From NCBI GenBank assembly GCA_020425085.1, contig JAGQRW010000004.1, positions 248,001 through 312,000 on the forward strand: a stretch of DNA of 64,000 nt. Reading direction: 5' to 3'. Under the pieces are notes generated by a model. It had not been told where the DNA came from and did not search any database. It saw only the letters and a program-made list of their open reading frames with translations. The DNA comes from Paracoccaceae bacterium. Its GTDB lineage: Bacteria > Pseudomonadota > Alphaproteobacteria > Rhodobacterales > Rhodobacteraceae. Positions 54,021-62,575 of this stretch are shown here, one piece after another. The position numbers were made by a program, and so were the translations under genes. Within the stretch, counting starts at the first letter, position 1. Every line of letters begins with the position of its first letter.

Positions 54021-54785
54021 TCAGCCTGGCGCGGCGGCAAGCTTCAGGCCGGCATCGCCCGCCATCATACCCTCGCCCGCCTGATCCAGCCTGAGATAGG
54101 CAAGGGCTGATGTACCCGCAACCGTATGCAACTTGCCGATCACCTTGCCATTGCGGCTGATTTCGGCGCCGGGCGCTGCCTTGCCATCAAGTTCAACCCG
54201 AACCAGCCCTTTCCTGAGCGTGGTCTTGTGTTTCATCCTTGCGGTCACTTCCTGACCGACATAGCAGCCTTTTTTGAAATCGACGCCGTTGATACGCTCA
54301 AACCCCTGTTCCAGAATATAGCTGTCATTGGCGATCAGTTCCGTGCCGGTTTCGGGGATCAGATGCGCCACCCGGATCGCCTGCCAGTCGATTTCAGGCG
54401 CTGATCCTTCTTCAGCGCCATAATACCGCCAGCCCAGTGCCGGGTGCCGTGGATCGGCCATCGCCCCTTCTGGCAAATCGCCAAGACCGCGGCTTGGTTT
54501 CAACTCGCTGGTCTCAATCGTCACATCCGCCCTGAGCTTATACATGGTCAGACGCTGTACCAGCGCCCCAGCGGTATCCTTGTGAACATCCAGAAACAGC
54601 GCATCATCCTGCGCGAACAGAAAGAAATCAAACAGATATTTCCCCTGCGGCGTCAGAAGGGCAGCATAGACGATCCGGCCATCAAGATCGCGAATATCGT
54701 TGGTGATCAGGTCTTGCAGGAACTTCAACCTGTCCTGTCCGGTGATCTTCAGGATCACTCGGTCATCGGAACGCTCACCCGGCAT
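54021..54785 (-). CDS. ygfZ: YgfZ/IBA57-type folate-binding protein
   Basis: A 254-residue GcvT-like protein with the family motif KGCYVGQEVTARMKHK (near residue 180), which contains the conserved cysteine. The protein helps maintain some [4Fe-4S] enzymes, such as tRNA thiolases. RVILKITGQDRLKFLQDLITND at the N-terminus is also typical. The ATG at 54785 has GGAGG five bases upstream. The open extension to 54905 runs into the divergent glycosyltransferase gene. Confidence 0.92.
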   Translation of the reverse strand: MPGERSDDRVILKITGQDRLKFLQDLITNDIRDLDGRIVYAALLTPQGKYLFDFFLFAQDDALFLDVHKDTAGALVQRLTMYKLRADVTIETSELKPSRGLGDLPEGAMADPRHPALGWRYYGAEEGSAPEIDWQAIRVAHLIPETGTELIANDSYILEQGFERINGVDFKKGCYVGQEVTARMKHKTTLRKGLVRVELDGKAAPGAEISRNGKVIGKLHTVAGTSALAYLRLDQAGEGMMAGDAGLKLAAAPG

Positions 54786-54879
54786 CGCATCCTCCTTATC
54801 GCTGATGGGGTCAATATAGTGGTCGCGCGGCAGGTTAACAGAGCATAAGTTGGTCACATCCTTCATTCTGGTCCCGAAC

Positions 54880-55563
54880 ATGCGCGCGCCGATTTCCGTG
54901 ATCATTCCAACCCTGAATGCCGCACCGGCACTTGGCGATTGTGTGGCATCGCTGTTTGAGGGTCTGAATGCCGGCTTGATCTACGAACTGATCCTGAGCG
55001 ATGGCGGTTCCGGCGACGATACTGCCGACATGGCCGAAGGGCTTGGCGCGCGGATGATCGTCGGCAAACCCGGGCGTGGCGGCCAGCTTGGCCGGGCGGC
55101 CAATCAGGCGGGGGCAGAATGGCTATTGTTTCTTCATGCCGATACGCGCCTGCTGGCGGGCTGGTCGGATGCGGCGCAGGCACATATTGCGGCATATCCG
55201 GACAAGGCTGCCTGTTTCCGGCTGGCCTTTGATGCGCCGGGCTTGCCTGCGCGATGGGTGGCAGGCTGGGCAAATCTGCGCACCCGGTTGTTTCGGCTGC
55301 CTTATGGCGATCAGGGATTGCTGATTTCCCGCACGCTTTATGACCGGATCGGCGGCTATCAGGATGTGCCATTGATGGAGGATGTGCTGATCGCCCGTGC
55401 CCTTTGGCCGCATCTGCGGCTGCTTTCGTCGGTGGCGGAAACCTCGGCCGCCAAATATCTGAAACGCGGCTGGTCAAGGCAGGGAGTGCGCAACCTCTGG
55501 ACACTGGCGCGGTTCTTTGCCGGGGCCGACCCGGCAAAACTGGCAAGATCCTATCGGCGCTGA
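54880..55563 (+). CDS. Family 2 glycosyltransferase (TIGR04283 type)
   Basis: A 227-residue GT-A fold enzyme. It starts MRAPISVIIPTLNAAPALGD; SDGGSGDDT holds the first acidic nucleotide-sugar motif, and FLHADTRL the DxD-like second motif. PYGDQGLLISRTLYDRIGGY and PLMEDVLIARAL are the acceptor-site blocks of the TIGR04283 subgroup. No membrane anchor is seen. The product is unknown. The gene starts the plus-strand side of an envelope-related stretch and converges on the ABC exporter gene. Confidence 0.88.
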   Translation: MRAPISVIIPTLNAAPALGDCVASLFEGLNAGLIYELILSDGGSGDDTADMAEGLGARMIVGKPGRGGQLGRAANQAGAEWLLFLHADTRLLAGWSDAAQAHIAAYPDKAACFRLAFDAPGLPARWVAGWANLRTRLFRLPYGDQGLLISRTLYDRIGGYQDVPLMEDVLIARALWPHLRLLSSVAETSAAKYLKRGWSRQGVRNLWTLARFFAGADPAKLARSYRR

Positions 55564-55581
55564 CCCAAGACCAGCCGTGGT

Positions 55582-57348
55582 TCAGCCACCAAATTGCAGC
55601 GCGTATAGCCTGGCGTAAATGCCACCCCGGCGCAAAAGCTCTTGATGGCTGCCCTGATCCACCACCCTGCCCTTGTCCATGACAACGATCTTGTCGGCAT
55701 GAAGGATCGTTGCCAGCCGATGCGCAATCACCAATGTGGTGCGTCCCTCGGACAGGGATTCCAGCGCCTTTTGCACCGCCGCCTCGGATTGCGCATCAAG
55801 CGCCGAGGTCGGCTCATCCAGCAACAGGATCGGCGCATCGCGCAACACCGCCCGGGCAATCGCCACACGCTGACGCTGACCACCCGACAGATTTGATCCG
55901 CGCGGCCCTGCCTGACTTTGCAAACCATCCGGCATCTGGTTGGCAAAGTCGGCGACAAAGGCGGCTTGTGCAGCGCGGTTCAGTGCCGCTTCATCCGCCT
56001 CCGGGCGGCTGAGCAGGATGTTGTCGCGCAGGCTTTCGTCAAACAGCGCCGCGTCCTGCGTCACCACCGAATAGATGCGGCGCAGTTCGTCAAGCCGCAT
56101 GTCGCCAACCGCGACACCGCCAATGGTGACAAGGCCGCTTTGCGGTTCCACCAGCCGGGTCAGCACATTGAAAACCGTGCTTTTACCCGCACCCGAGGCC
56201 CCGACCAGCGCCGTCGTCTGCCCGGATTTGGCGGTAAAACTCAGCCCGTCCAGAACCGGCATATCGCCATAGGAAAATCGCACATCTTGCAGCACCACAT
56301 CACCACGCCCGGTTTCGGGAGTGATGCCGACCGGGTTGGCCGGGCTCAGGATGCCGGGCTGTTCGTCGAAAATCGCCCTCAGCCGTTCCAGGCTGGCCAA
56401 TGCCGCCTGCCAAAGACCCGAGATGTTGCCAAGCCTGCGCAATGGTTCAAATATCAGGGCCATCGCTGTGAAAAAGCTCATAAATTCACCGATGGTCTTG
56501 GCGCCGTCGATGATCTGAAAGCCGCCATAGATCAGCACGCCTAGAAAACCGATACCGGCCACCAGATCCATCATCGCCGGCACCCCGGCCTGACCGGCCT
56601 CGGACCGGATCTGCGCCGCAACATAGGCGCGCAGGGTCTTTTTGAACCGCGCGTCCTGCTGGTTTTCCAGATTGTTCAGCTTGATCGGGTTGATGCCGTG
56701 AAAAATCTCGTCCAGCCGGGTTGATATCTGTGCCGCCGTCTGGCGGGCGGTTCGCGTCGCCTTGTGAATCAACCGCTGCAATACCGCCACCGGCACGATC
56801 AGCAAAGGCACGCCGGCAACCGCAACCAGTGTCCAGACCCAATCAATCGACAATGCCACCGTCAACAGCACAATCAGCGATACCGTGTCACGCCCGAGCG
56901 AGGTTATCACCGCCGACCAGGCGATTTGTATCGCCAATGTGTCACCTCGTACCCGCTCGATCAGTGCGCCGGGTGCATTGTCCTGAAAGAACACCGAATC
57001 CAGCCGCATCATGTGGCGCACCAGATCGGACTGCATCGCCGCCGTGGCCCATTGCCCGATTGCCGCCATCAGCACCCGCTGACCAAAGCCGCTGACAGCG
57101 CGGGCGATGAAAACGCCGAACATCACCGCCCCGACCCAGAACACCGCCTGCCGGTTGGCAGCGACGAATACCTGATCAAACATCGGGCCGACCATGTAGC
57201 TGATCGCCCCCAGGGTCGAACCCTCGATCACCATCAGGACCATCGCCGCCAGAATCCACCACAAATAGCGGCGGAAATAGTCGTGCCAAAGCCATTTCGG
57301 CAGTGCAAATCCCCTTGTTCGGACCAGAAGTTCAGACAGTGCCGCCAC
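55582..57348 (-). CDS. ABC exporter, MsbA-like (permease-ATPase fusion)
   Basis: A 588-residue half-transporter. Six transmembrane helices run from residues 25 to 310. The ATPase domain has Walker A LVGASGAGKSTVFNVLTRL, Q-loop TQDAALFD, signature NLSGGQRQRVAIARAVLRDA and Walker B ILLLDEPTSALD. It resembles lipid-A/lipid exporters such as MsbA. The ATG at 57396 would overlap the upstream phosphatase by 47 bases; GTG at 57348 with AAGGGG seven bases before it is more likely. It starts next to the phosphatase stop, so the two are coupled. Confidence 0.9.
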   Translation of the reverse strand: MAALSELLVRTRGFALPKWLWHDYFRRYLWWILAAMVLMVIEGSTLGAISYMVGPMFDQVFVAANRQAVFWVGAVMFGVFIARAVSGFGQRVLMAAIGQWATAAMQSDLVRHMMRLDSVFFQDNAPGALIERVRGDTLAIQIAWSAVITSLGRDTVSLIVLLTVALSIDWVWTLVAVAGVPLLIVPVAVLQRLIHKATRTARQTAAQISTRLDEIFHGINPIKLNNLENQQDARFKKTLRAYVAAQIRSEAGQAGVPAMMDLVAGIGFLGVLIYGGFQIIDGAKTIGEFMSFFTAMALIFEPLRRLGNISGLWQAALASLERLRAIFDEQPGILSPANPVGITPETGRGDVVLQDVRFSYGDMPVLDGLSFTAKSGQTTALVGASGAGKSTVFNVLTRLVEPQSGLVTIGGVAVGDMRLDELRRIYSVVTQDAALFDESLRDNILLSRPEADEAALNRAAQAAFVADFANQMPDGLQSQAGPRGSNLSGGQRQRVAIARAVLRDAPILLLDEPTSALDAQSEAAVQKALESLSEGRTTLVIAHRLATILHADKIVVMDKGRVVDQGSHQELLRRGGIYARLYALQFGG

Positions 57349-57349
57349 C

Positions 57350-58045
57350 CTAACGCCCCTTGCCGGTATTGCGGCGGGCGTGAAATTCGCGGCCAAGTGC
57401 TTCGGGATCGTACATGTTGATCAGCCAGTCACGAAACGGAATAGGCGAAGCCTTGTTGGTTTGCCGGTATTTTTCAAGGCAATAGTCCAATATCCCCTTT
57501 TTTGAGGATTTGATATGCAGGAATTTTGCCGACAACTGCCGTTGGGCCACTTCGATCGGCGCATCCTCGATCAGCAACAGATACAGCGCCGAGGCAAATC
57601 CGGCCCGGTCAGCCCCGGATTTGCAGTGCATCACCATAGGGCGCGGCAGGTTTCTGAAATGCCCCTCAAGCATCAGGATGGTTTCAAGCTGCGGCAGTTC
57701 GGTCGGTGACATGTTGAGGTCGGTCAGACCCAGGCCAAGCGCCTCGCACGCCTCACGCTCGAACAGGTAATAGGAATAGAGGCTGGTACCCCTGAGGTTC
57801 AGAACCGACCGAATACCACGATCCCGATATTCCGCCAGCCGTCGGGCTGAGGGTTGGTTTGAACGGTAGACACCGGGCGCAACAGCATGAAAATTGGTCC
57901 ACCAAACTCTGAGCAGCCCATGATCCACCCAGCGGAAATGCCGTTCCGCCTGTCGCCGCGCGGCAGGTGTGGATATGTCGTTGCCAAAGGATTCCCTCCA
58001 GGTACGCTCACGTATTTCCAGCCATTTCAGAAAACTTTTCAGCAT
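57350..58045 (-). CDS. Dual-specificity/tyrosine phosphatase-like protein
   Basis: A 231-residue protein with the phosphatase loop VMHCKSGADRAGFA (CX5R, near residue 150) and upstream VYRSNQPSARRLAEYRDRGIRSVLNLRG (in part), as in DSP-type enzymes of bacteria. An Asp that could act as general acid is in LTDLNMSP. The family dephosphorylates proteins, inositol phosphates or lipid phosphates. Direct coupling to an MsbA-like exporter suggests a phosphorylated lipid or lipid-A precursor as substrate; that is inference. The ATG at 58045 has GGAG four bases upstream. Confidence 0.85.
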   Translation of the reverse strand: MLKSFLKWLEIRERTWRESFGNDISTPAARRQAERHFRWVDHGLLRVWWTNFHAVAPGVYRSNQPSARRLAEYRDRGIRSVLNLRGTSLYSYYLFEREACEALGLGLTDLNMSPTELPQLETILMLEGHFRNLPRPMVMHCKSGADRAGFASALYLLLIEDAPIEVAQRQLSAKFLHIKSSKKGILDYCLEKYRQTNKASPIPFRDWLINMYDPEALGREFHARRNTGKGR

Positions 58046-58229
58046 ACCACTCCGGCGGGCAGGCAGCCCAGGATGCGGCCCGTTCATTCCCGGCACCGGC
58101 ATTAGACCATAGGACAGAGACTGACAAGTTGCGGCCTGCCATCCGGCGATGCCCGGATCGGATTGACGCTCTGTTTACAAAGAACTAGGCAAAGGCATTC
58201 CACCCACAGATTCTTGAGGAAACAGCAAC

Positions 58230-59441
58230 ATGAGCCTTGGTCACGGTCGCCCCTATCTTGCCATACCCGGCCCTTCGGTGATGCCGGACCGGGTGCTGAA
58301 TGCCATGCACCGTGCAGCGCCGAACATCTATGAAGGTGGGCTGATCGACATGGTTGACACGCTCTACCCCGACCTGAGGACCGTGGCGCAGACCAGCGGC
58401 AATGTCGCCATCTATATCGGCAACGGTCACGCCGCATGGGAGGCGGCGCTGGTCAACGTCTTTTCCAGGGGGGACAAGGCATTGGCGCTGGCAACCGGGC
58501 GTTTCGGCCATGGCTGGTCCGAGGCGGCGCAAGGGCTGGGCATAAAGGTTGAATTGCTGGATTTCGGTCGCCAGAAGGGTGTTGACGCCAACCGGCTGGA
58601 AGCAGCGCTGCGCGCCGACAGGCAGCACGAAATCAAGGCGGTTCTGAGCACGCAAACCGATACCGCCAGCAGCATACGAACTGATATTGCCGAACTGCGC
58701 CGGGTTCTGGATGCCTGTGGCCATCCGGCACTTTTGATGGTGGACTGCATCGCATCGCTTGGTTGCGATCGGTTTGAAATGGACCATTGGGGCGTCGATG
58801 TGATGATTGCTGCCAGCCAAAAAGGGCTGATGACACCGCCGGGGCTATCTTTTGTCTGGTTCAATGAACGCGCCATGGAACACCATGAATCCGCCGGTCT
58901 GGTCACGCCTTACTGGAACTGGAAACCACGCGTTTCAGGCGAGTCGTTTTATCAGAAATTCGACGGCACCGCCCCGACCCATCACTTGTTCGGCTTGCGC
59001 GAAGCCTTGAACATGCTGGTACACGAAGAAGGCATCAAGGCGGCCTGGGCACGTCACGCAGCACTGGCGCGGGCGGTCTGGGTGGCGGTTGAGTGCTGGG
59101 GCCAGGGCGGCCCTGTTTATCTGAATATTGCCGATCCCGGCCTGCGTTCACATGCGGTAACCTCGATCGGACTGGGATCCCCGGATGCGGCGCGTCTTCG
59201 CCGCTGGCTGGAGGAAACTGCCGGCGTGACGCTTGGCATCGGTCTTGGCATGGAAACCGAGGCCGACCCCAAAAGTCAGAACTGGCTTCGCATCGCCCAT
59301 ATGGGCCATGTCAATGCGCATATGGTTCTGGGACTGCTGGGCGCGATCGAAGCGGCAATGCAGGCGCTGTCGATTCCCCACGGTCAGGGCGCAATTTCAG
59401 CCGCCGCCCGCATCATCGCCAAAGCCAGCCAGGAACCCTGA
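58230..59441 (+). CDS. Class V PLP-dependent aminotransferase (alanine/serine-glyoxylate type)
   Basis: A 403-residue enzyme of the AGXT class. MSLGHGRPYLAIPGPSVMPDRV (in part) gives the PGP motif, and the PLP lysine is in AASQKGLMTPPGLSF (near residue 195). GNGHAAWEAAL is the cofactor-phosphate loop. These enzymes transaminate glyoxylate with serine or alanine, or act as purine-ureide aminotransferases. The specific substrate is unknown. It has GAGGAAA before the ATG. Its stop is back to back with the converging barrel gene (TGATCA). Confidence 0.9.
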   Translation: MSLGHGRPYLAIPGPSVMPDRVLNAMHRAAPNIYEGGLIDMVDTLYPDLRTVAQTSGNVAIYIGNGHAAWEAALVNVFSRGDKALALATGRFGHGWSEAAQGLGIKVELLDFGRQKGVDANRLEAALRADRQHEIKAVLSTQTDTASSIRTDIAELRRVLDACGHPALLMVDCIASLGCDRFEMDHWGVDVMIAASQKGLMTPPGLSFVWFNERAMEHHESAGLVTPYWNWKPRVSGESFYQKFDGTAPTHHLFGLREALNMLVHEEGIKAAWARHAALARAVWVAVECWGQGGPVYLNIADPGLRSHAVTSIGLGSPDAARLRRWLEETAGVTLGIGLGMETEADPKSQNWLRIAHMGHVNAHMVLGLLGAIEAAMQALSIPHGQGAISAAARIIAKASQEP

Positions 59442-60362
59442 TCAGAAATTGCGCCGGAACGTGACCGAACCGATCATCTGACCGGATTGCTGGTTGGCGA
59501 ATTCCTTGCCAAGCCAGGTCAGCCCGTAAAAGAACGAACTGTTCTGCCATTCACGGTAGAGCCCGGCGCGCAACCTGACGCGCGGGCGGACCAGACTGAA
59601 GCCCGAGGCCGCGGGCAGGTATTTGCTGGAATTGACATAGGCAACATCGCCACCAAAGATCAGGGTAGTGCCGCGTTCGCGCACGCCCTTCAGGGCGACG
59701 CTGCGCTGGCCGGTGGTGGTGTCGCGTACCAGAAGATCGCCAAGGCCGGCCTGACCGATGGTCAGATCGGCACCAAAACGAACAAACGTCTCGACCCCGG
59801 CCTGCGCCTCAAGAAACGGCCTCAATGCAATCCGGCGCTCGCTGGCCGGGCTGAGGCGGAATTCGCGACCGATCTCGGCATTCAAGGTCGGATAGACAGC
59901 ATTGCCGATCTGGCTGCCGAAAACCTGTGTCTTGCCAATGCCGATATGTTCGTGAACCCAGGACTGCAACGCGCCGATGCCGGTTTGCGGCCCGGTCATC
60001 ACCAGATCGACACCCAGTACCAGATCGGCCTTGCCAAGCGCCATGTGACTGAACGCCCCCAGATGCAATGCCGAAACAAAACGCCGGTCGGTGCCGATCG
60101 CCGGGTTGGTCAGATCGTCAGGGGCGATGATCTCGGTACGCAGGCGGTATTCCACAAGCTCGCCAAACCCGGTCGGCAGGCTGCCGTTCCATTGCGTGCC
60201 GCGCAGATAGCTGAAGGAATAGGAAAACGTGCGCCAGCGGTCCTTGCCGTCGCCCAGAAAATCATTGTTGTAGATCCGCGCCTTGCCCAGCCAGGCCCGT
60301 TCGGCCCCGGCTGCGGGCAAACCGGCAAGCAAAATGGCAACAATGACCAATAGTCCGCGCAT
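59442..60362 (-). CDS. LpxR-like outer-membrane lipid A deacylase (DUF2219) family protein
   Basis: A 306-residue exported protein with signal MRGLLVIVAILLAGLPAAGA. RIYNNDFLGDGKDRWRTFSYSFSYLRG (in part) fits the LpxR (DUF2219) pattern, in which an Asn-Asp pair and a Thr lie in the first strands. GPQTGIGALQSWVHEHIG contains the expected active-site His. Alternating hydrophobic strands through the rest and the terminal Phe (FRRNF) fit a beta-barrel. It may remove 3'-acyl groups of lipid A; the activity is inferred. Confidence 0.78.
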   Translation of the reverse strand: MRGLLVIVAILLAGLPAAGAERAWLGKARIYNNDFLGDGKDRWRTFSYSFSYLRGTQWNGSLPTGFGELVEYRLRTEIIAPDDLTNPAIGTDRRFVSALHLGAFSHMALGKADLVLGVDLVMTGPQTGIGALQSWVHEHIGIGKTQVFGSQIGNAVYPTLNAEIGREFRLSPASERRIALRPFLEAQAGVETFVRFGADLTIGQAGLGDLLVRDTTTGQRSVALKGVRERGTTLIFGGDVAYVNSSKYLPAASGFSLVRPRVRLRAGLYREWQNSSFFYGLTWLGKEFANQQSGQMIGSVTFRRNF

Positions 60363-60498
60363 ACCAAACCCCAATTCAATTCACGTTGGCCCACCCAGAC
60401 GAATGGACCATAAGTAACGCCTTTGGAATTGGAAAGTGTTTTGCAACAACCGCTTTGGCGACGTTGCGGTCGATGGTGCGTATCGGTCACAGGCTGAT

Positions 60499-60858
60499 TC
60501 AACCGGTGATGAACACCCCGCCTGCCCTGACATCCAGCGGTATCGCGCTTAGGCATAGATCGCGCCCTTCGCCGGCTATTCCCTTGCCATCAGAAACCCG
60601 AAAAACTGCGCCATGGTTGGAACAGATCAGGCGTTCGCCATCGGCGCTCAGGACATCACCGCCACGATGATCGAGCGGCAGGAACTGATGCGGGCAGCAG
60701 TTGACAAAGGCCAGAACGCCATTCCGCCCCGCCAGCAGCAGCACCGGAAAGCCATCAACCATGATGCTGCGAATACCCTGTCGGGGAATTTCCGCATTCG
60801 TACATAACAATGCTCCCGGTGCCGGTGCATCGGGGAATTCATGCCATTCAAGATTCAT
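60499..60858 (-). CDS. Rieske-type [2Fe-2S] ferredoxin protein
   Basis: A 119-residue protein holding the Rieske cluster ligands CPH (in NCCPHQFLPLD) and CSNH (in RLICSNHGAVF). It resembles stand-alone Rieske ferredoxins. It overlaps the end of hppD (ATGA), so the two are translated together. A redox partner role in aromatic-ring metabolism is possible. The segment to its left (60375-60498) shows nothing. Confidence 0.92.
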   Translation of the reverse strand: MNLEWHEFPDAPAPGALLCTNAEIPRQGIRSIMVDGFPVLLLAGRNGVLAFVNCCPHQFLPLDHRGGDVLSADGERLICSNHGAVFRVSDGKGIAGEGRDLCLSAIPLDVRAGGVFITG

Positions 60859-61964
60859 TTTGCAGCGGTGTCGTCGATCACGCCGCGTTCGATCTGATCG
60901 CGCTCGATCGATTCAAACAGCGCCTTGAAATTCCCCTCGCCAAAACCATCATCGCCTTTGCGCTGGATGAATTCGAAAAAGATCGGCCCGATCACGGTTT
61001 TGGAAAACACCTGCAACAGAATCCGGGTTTCACCGCCATCAACCACACCTTCGCCGTCGATCAGAATGCCATTTTTCTTCATTCGATCCAGTGGTTCGGT
61101 GTGGCCCTCGACGCGTTTATGGCTCATCTTGTAATACATGTCCGGCGGCGGCGGCATGAATTCCAGCCCGCGGCGGTTGATCTCATCCGTGGCGTCATAG
61201 ATGTTTTCGGTGGCTACCGCGATATGCTGAATGCCTTCGCCCTTGTATTGGCGCAGGTATTCCTCGATCTGGCTTTTATCGTCGCTGCTTTCGTTGATCG
61301 GAATACGGATGCGACCGCAAGGCGAGGTCAGCGCACGGCTGGTCAGGCCGGTCGCCTTGCCCTTGATGTCGAAAAACCGGATTTCCCGAAAATTGAAGGT
61401 TTCACGGTAGAACTTGTACCAGGTGTCCATGTTGCCGCGAATGACGTTGTGCGTCAGATGGTCGAGATAGTAAAATCCGACCCCTTTCGGTTTGTCTATG
61501 CCGTCATGATAGACATATTCATTCTGATAGGCCGATGCCTTGCCGCCGTAAGTATCGACAAAATACAACAGGCTGCCACCGATGCCCTTGACCGCCGGAA
61601 CGTCCAGCACCTTGTCGTCGGCGTCATAAGGTTCCGCCCCCAGTTTCACCGCGTGGTCATAGGCGTGTTTCGCATCCACCACCCGCCAGGCCATCGAGGG
61701 CGCCGAAGGGCCATGTTCGGCGGCAAAACGCATGCCGAATGAACCCGGTTCAGCGTTTAGCACATAGGTGATATCGCCCTGCTGCCAAAGCTCGATCGCC
61801 TTGGTCTTGTGACTCGCGGTGTGGCTATAGCCCATCTGGGCAAACAGGACCCGCAACTTTTCAGGCTCGGGATGGGCGAATTCAACAAACTCGAACCCAT
61901 CGGTGCCAGCAGGATTGCTGTCCGAGATTTTCGCCTTTGGCGCATCATGTGGAAACGGACCCAT
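60855..61964 (-). CDS. hppD: 4-hydroxyphenylpyruvate dioxygenase
   Basis: The non-haem iron enzyme converts 4-hydroxyphenylpyruvate to homogentisate in tyrosine breakdown. The 369-residue protein has two VOC domains. Iron ligands are seen as His in GFYYLDHLTHNV, His in GIQHIAVATENI, and Glu in FFEFIQRKGDDGFGEGNFKALFES (in part). The start MGPFPHDAPKAK is the ATG at 61964. It is divergent from an Lrp-type regulator; a 16-bp palindrome lies between them. Confidence 0.96.
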   Translation of the reverse strand: MGPFPHDAPKAKISDSNPAGTDGFEFVEFAHPEPEKLRVLFAQMGYSHTASHKTKAIELWQQGDITYVLNAEPGSFGMRFAAEHGPSAPSMAWRVVDAKHAYDHAVKLGAEPYDADDKVLDVPAVKGIGGSLLYFVDTYGGKASAYQNEYVYHDGIDKPKGVGFYYLDHLTHNVIRGNMDTWYKFYRETFNFREIRFFDIKGKATGLTSRALTSPCGRIRIPINESSDDKSQIEEYLRQYKGEGIQHIAVATENIYDATDEINRRGLEFMPPPPDMYYKMSHKRVEGHTEPLDRMKKNGILIDGEGVVDGGETRILLQVFSKTVIGPIFFEFIQRKGDDGFGEGNFKALFESIERDQIERGVIDDTAAK

Positions 61965-62013
61965 GGTGTTTTCCCTTTCGTTGTTTTTACAAGCATATAG
62001 GGTTTCAGGCGCG

Positions 62014-62029
62014 GATTTTGCGCAAAATC
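62014..62029. promoter_or_regulatory. 16-bp perfect palindrome between hppD and an Lrp-type gene
   Basis: GATTTTGCGCAAAATC is its own reverse complement. It is centred about 57 bases before the hppD start, near the expected -35 of that gene (CTATAT on the minus strand could be its -10). TATAAT at 62070-62075 is a possible -10 for the lrp-type gene. A binding site for the divergent regulator is likely. Confidence 0.55.
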
Positions 62030-62111
62030 ACGCATAATTGTGTGTATTTTCGCGCGTTTTTCTTGATACTATAATGTTAACCGCAATAATTCCGCAGCCA
62101 ACACCGATCCG

Positions 62112-62567
62112 ATGCTTGACCAGACCGATTCTCTTTTGTTGCAGGCCCTGCAAACGAACGCCCAACTGACGGCGCAGGAGCTTGGCGACATCCTCAACCT
62201 TTCCGCCTCACAGGCCGGGCGTCGGCGACAGCGGTTGGAGGAGGAAGGCTATATCACCGGGTTTCGCGCCAGCCTTGATCCGGTTAAACTGGGGCTGAGT
62301 GTGCAGGCGTTCATTCAGGTCTCGATGGTGACGCATTCGCCGGATGCGGCGCGGTCATTTCAGGCGCTGATCCGCGCCCGCCCCGAGGTTGTCAGCGCCT
62401 GGACCCTGACAGGTGAGGCCGATTACCTGTTGCGTGTCTATTGTGGTGATCTAAGTGAATTGAACAGGCTGGTGCACGAGGTTTTCCTGCCACATGAAGC
62501 AGTGGCACGGGTTCAAAGCCAGATCGTCATGCACCAGACCAAGCCCGACGCACCGCTACCGATCTGA
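62112..62567 (+). CDS. Lrp/AsnC-family transcriptional regulator
   Basis: A 151-residue regulator. The N-terminal HTH is MLDQTDSLLLQALQTNAQLT, then AQELGDILNLSASQAGRRRQRLEEEGYI; the C-terminal RAM domain holds VVSAWTLTGEADYLLRVY. These proteins sense amino acids. The gene is divergent from hppD, so control of tyrosine breakdown in response to aromatic amino acids is likely. It ends nine bases before the antiporter gene. Confidence 0.93.
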   Translation: MLDQTDSLLLQALQTNAQLTAQELGDILNLSASQAGRRRQRLEEEGYITGFRASLDPVKLGLSVQAFIQVSMVTHSPDAARSFQALIRARPEVVSAWTLTGEADYLLRVYCGDLSELNRLVHEVFLPHEAVARVQSQIVMHQTKPDAPLPI

Positions 62568-62575
62568 GGGGAAGA

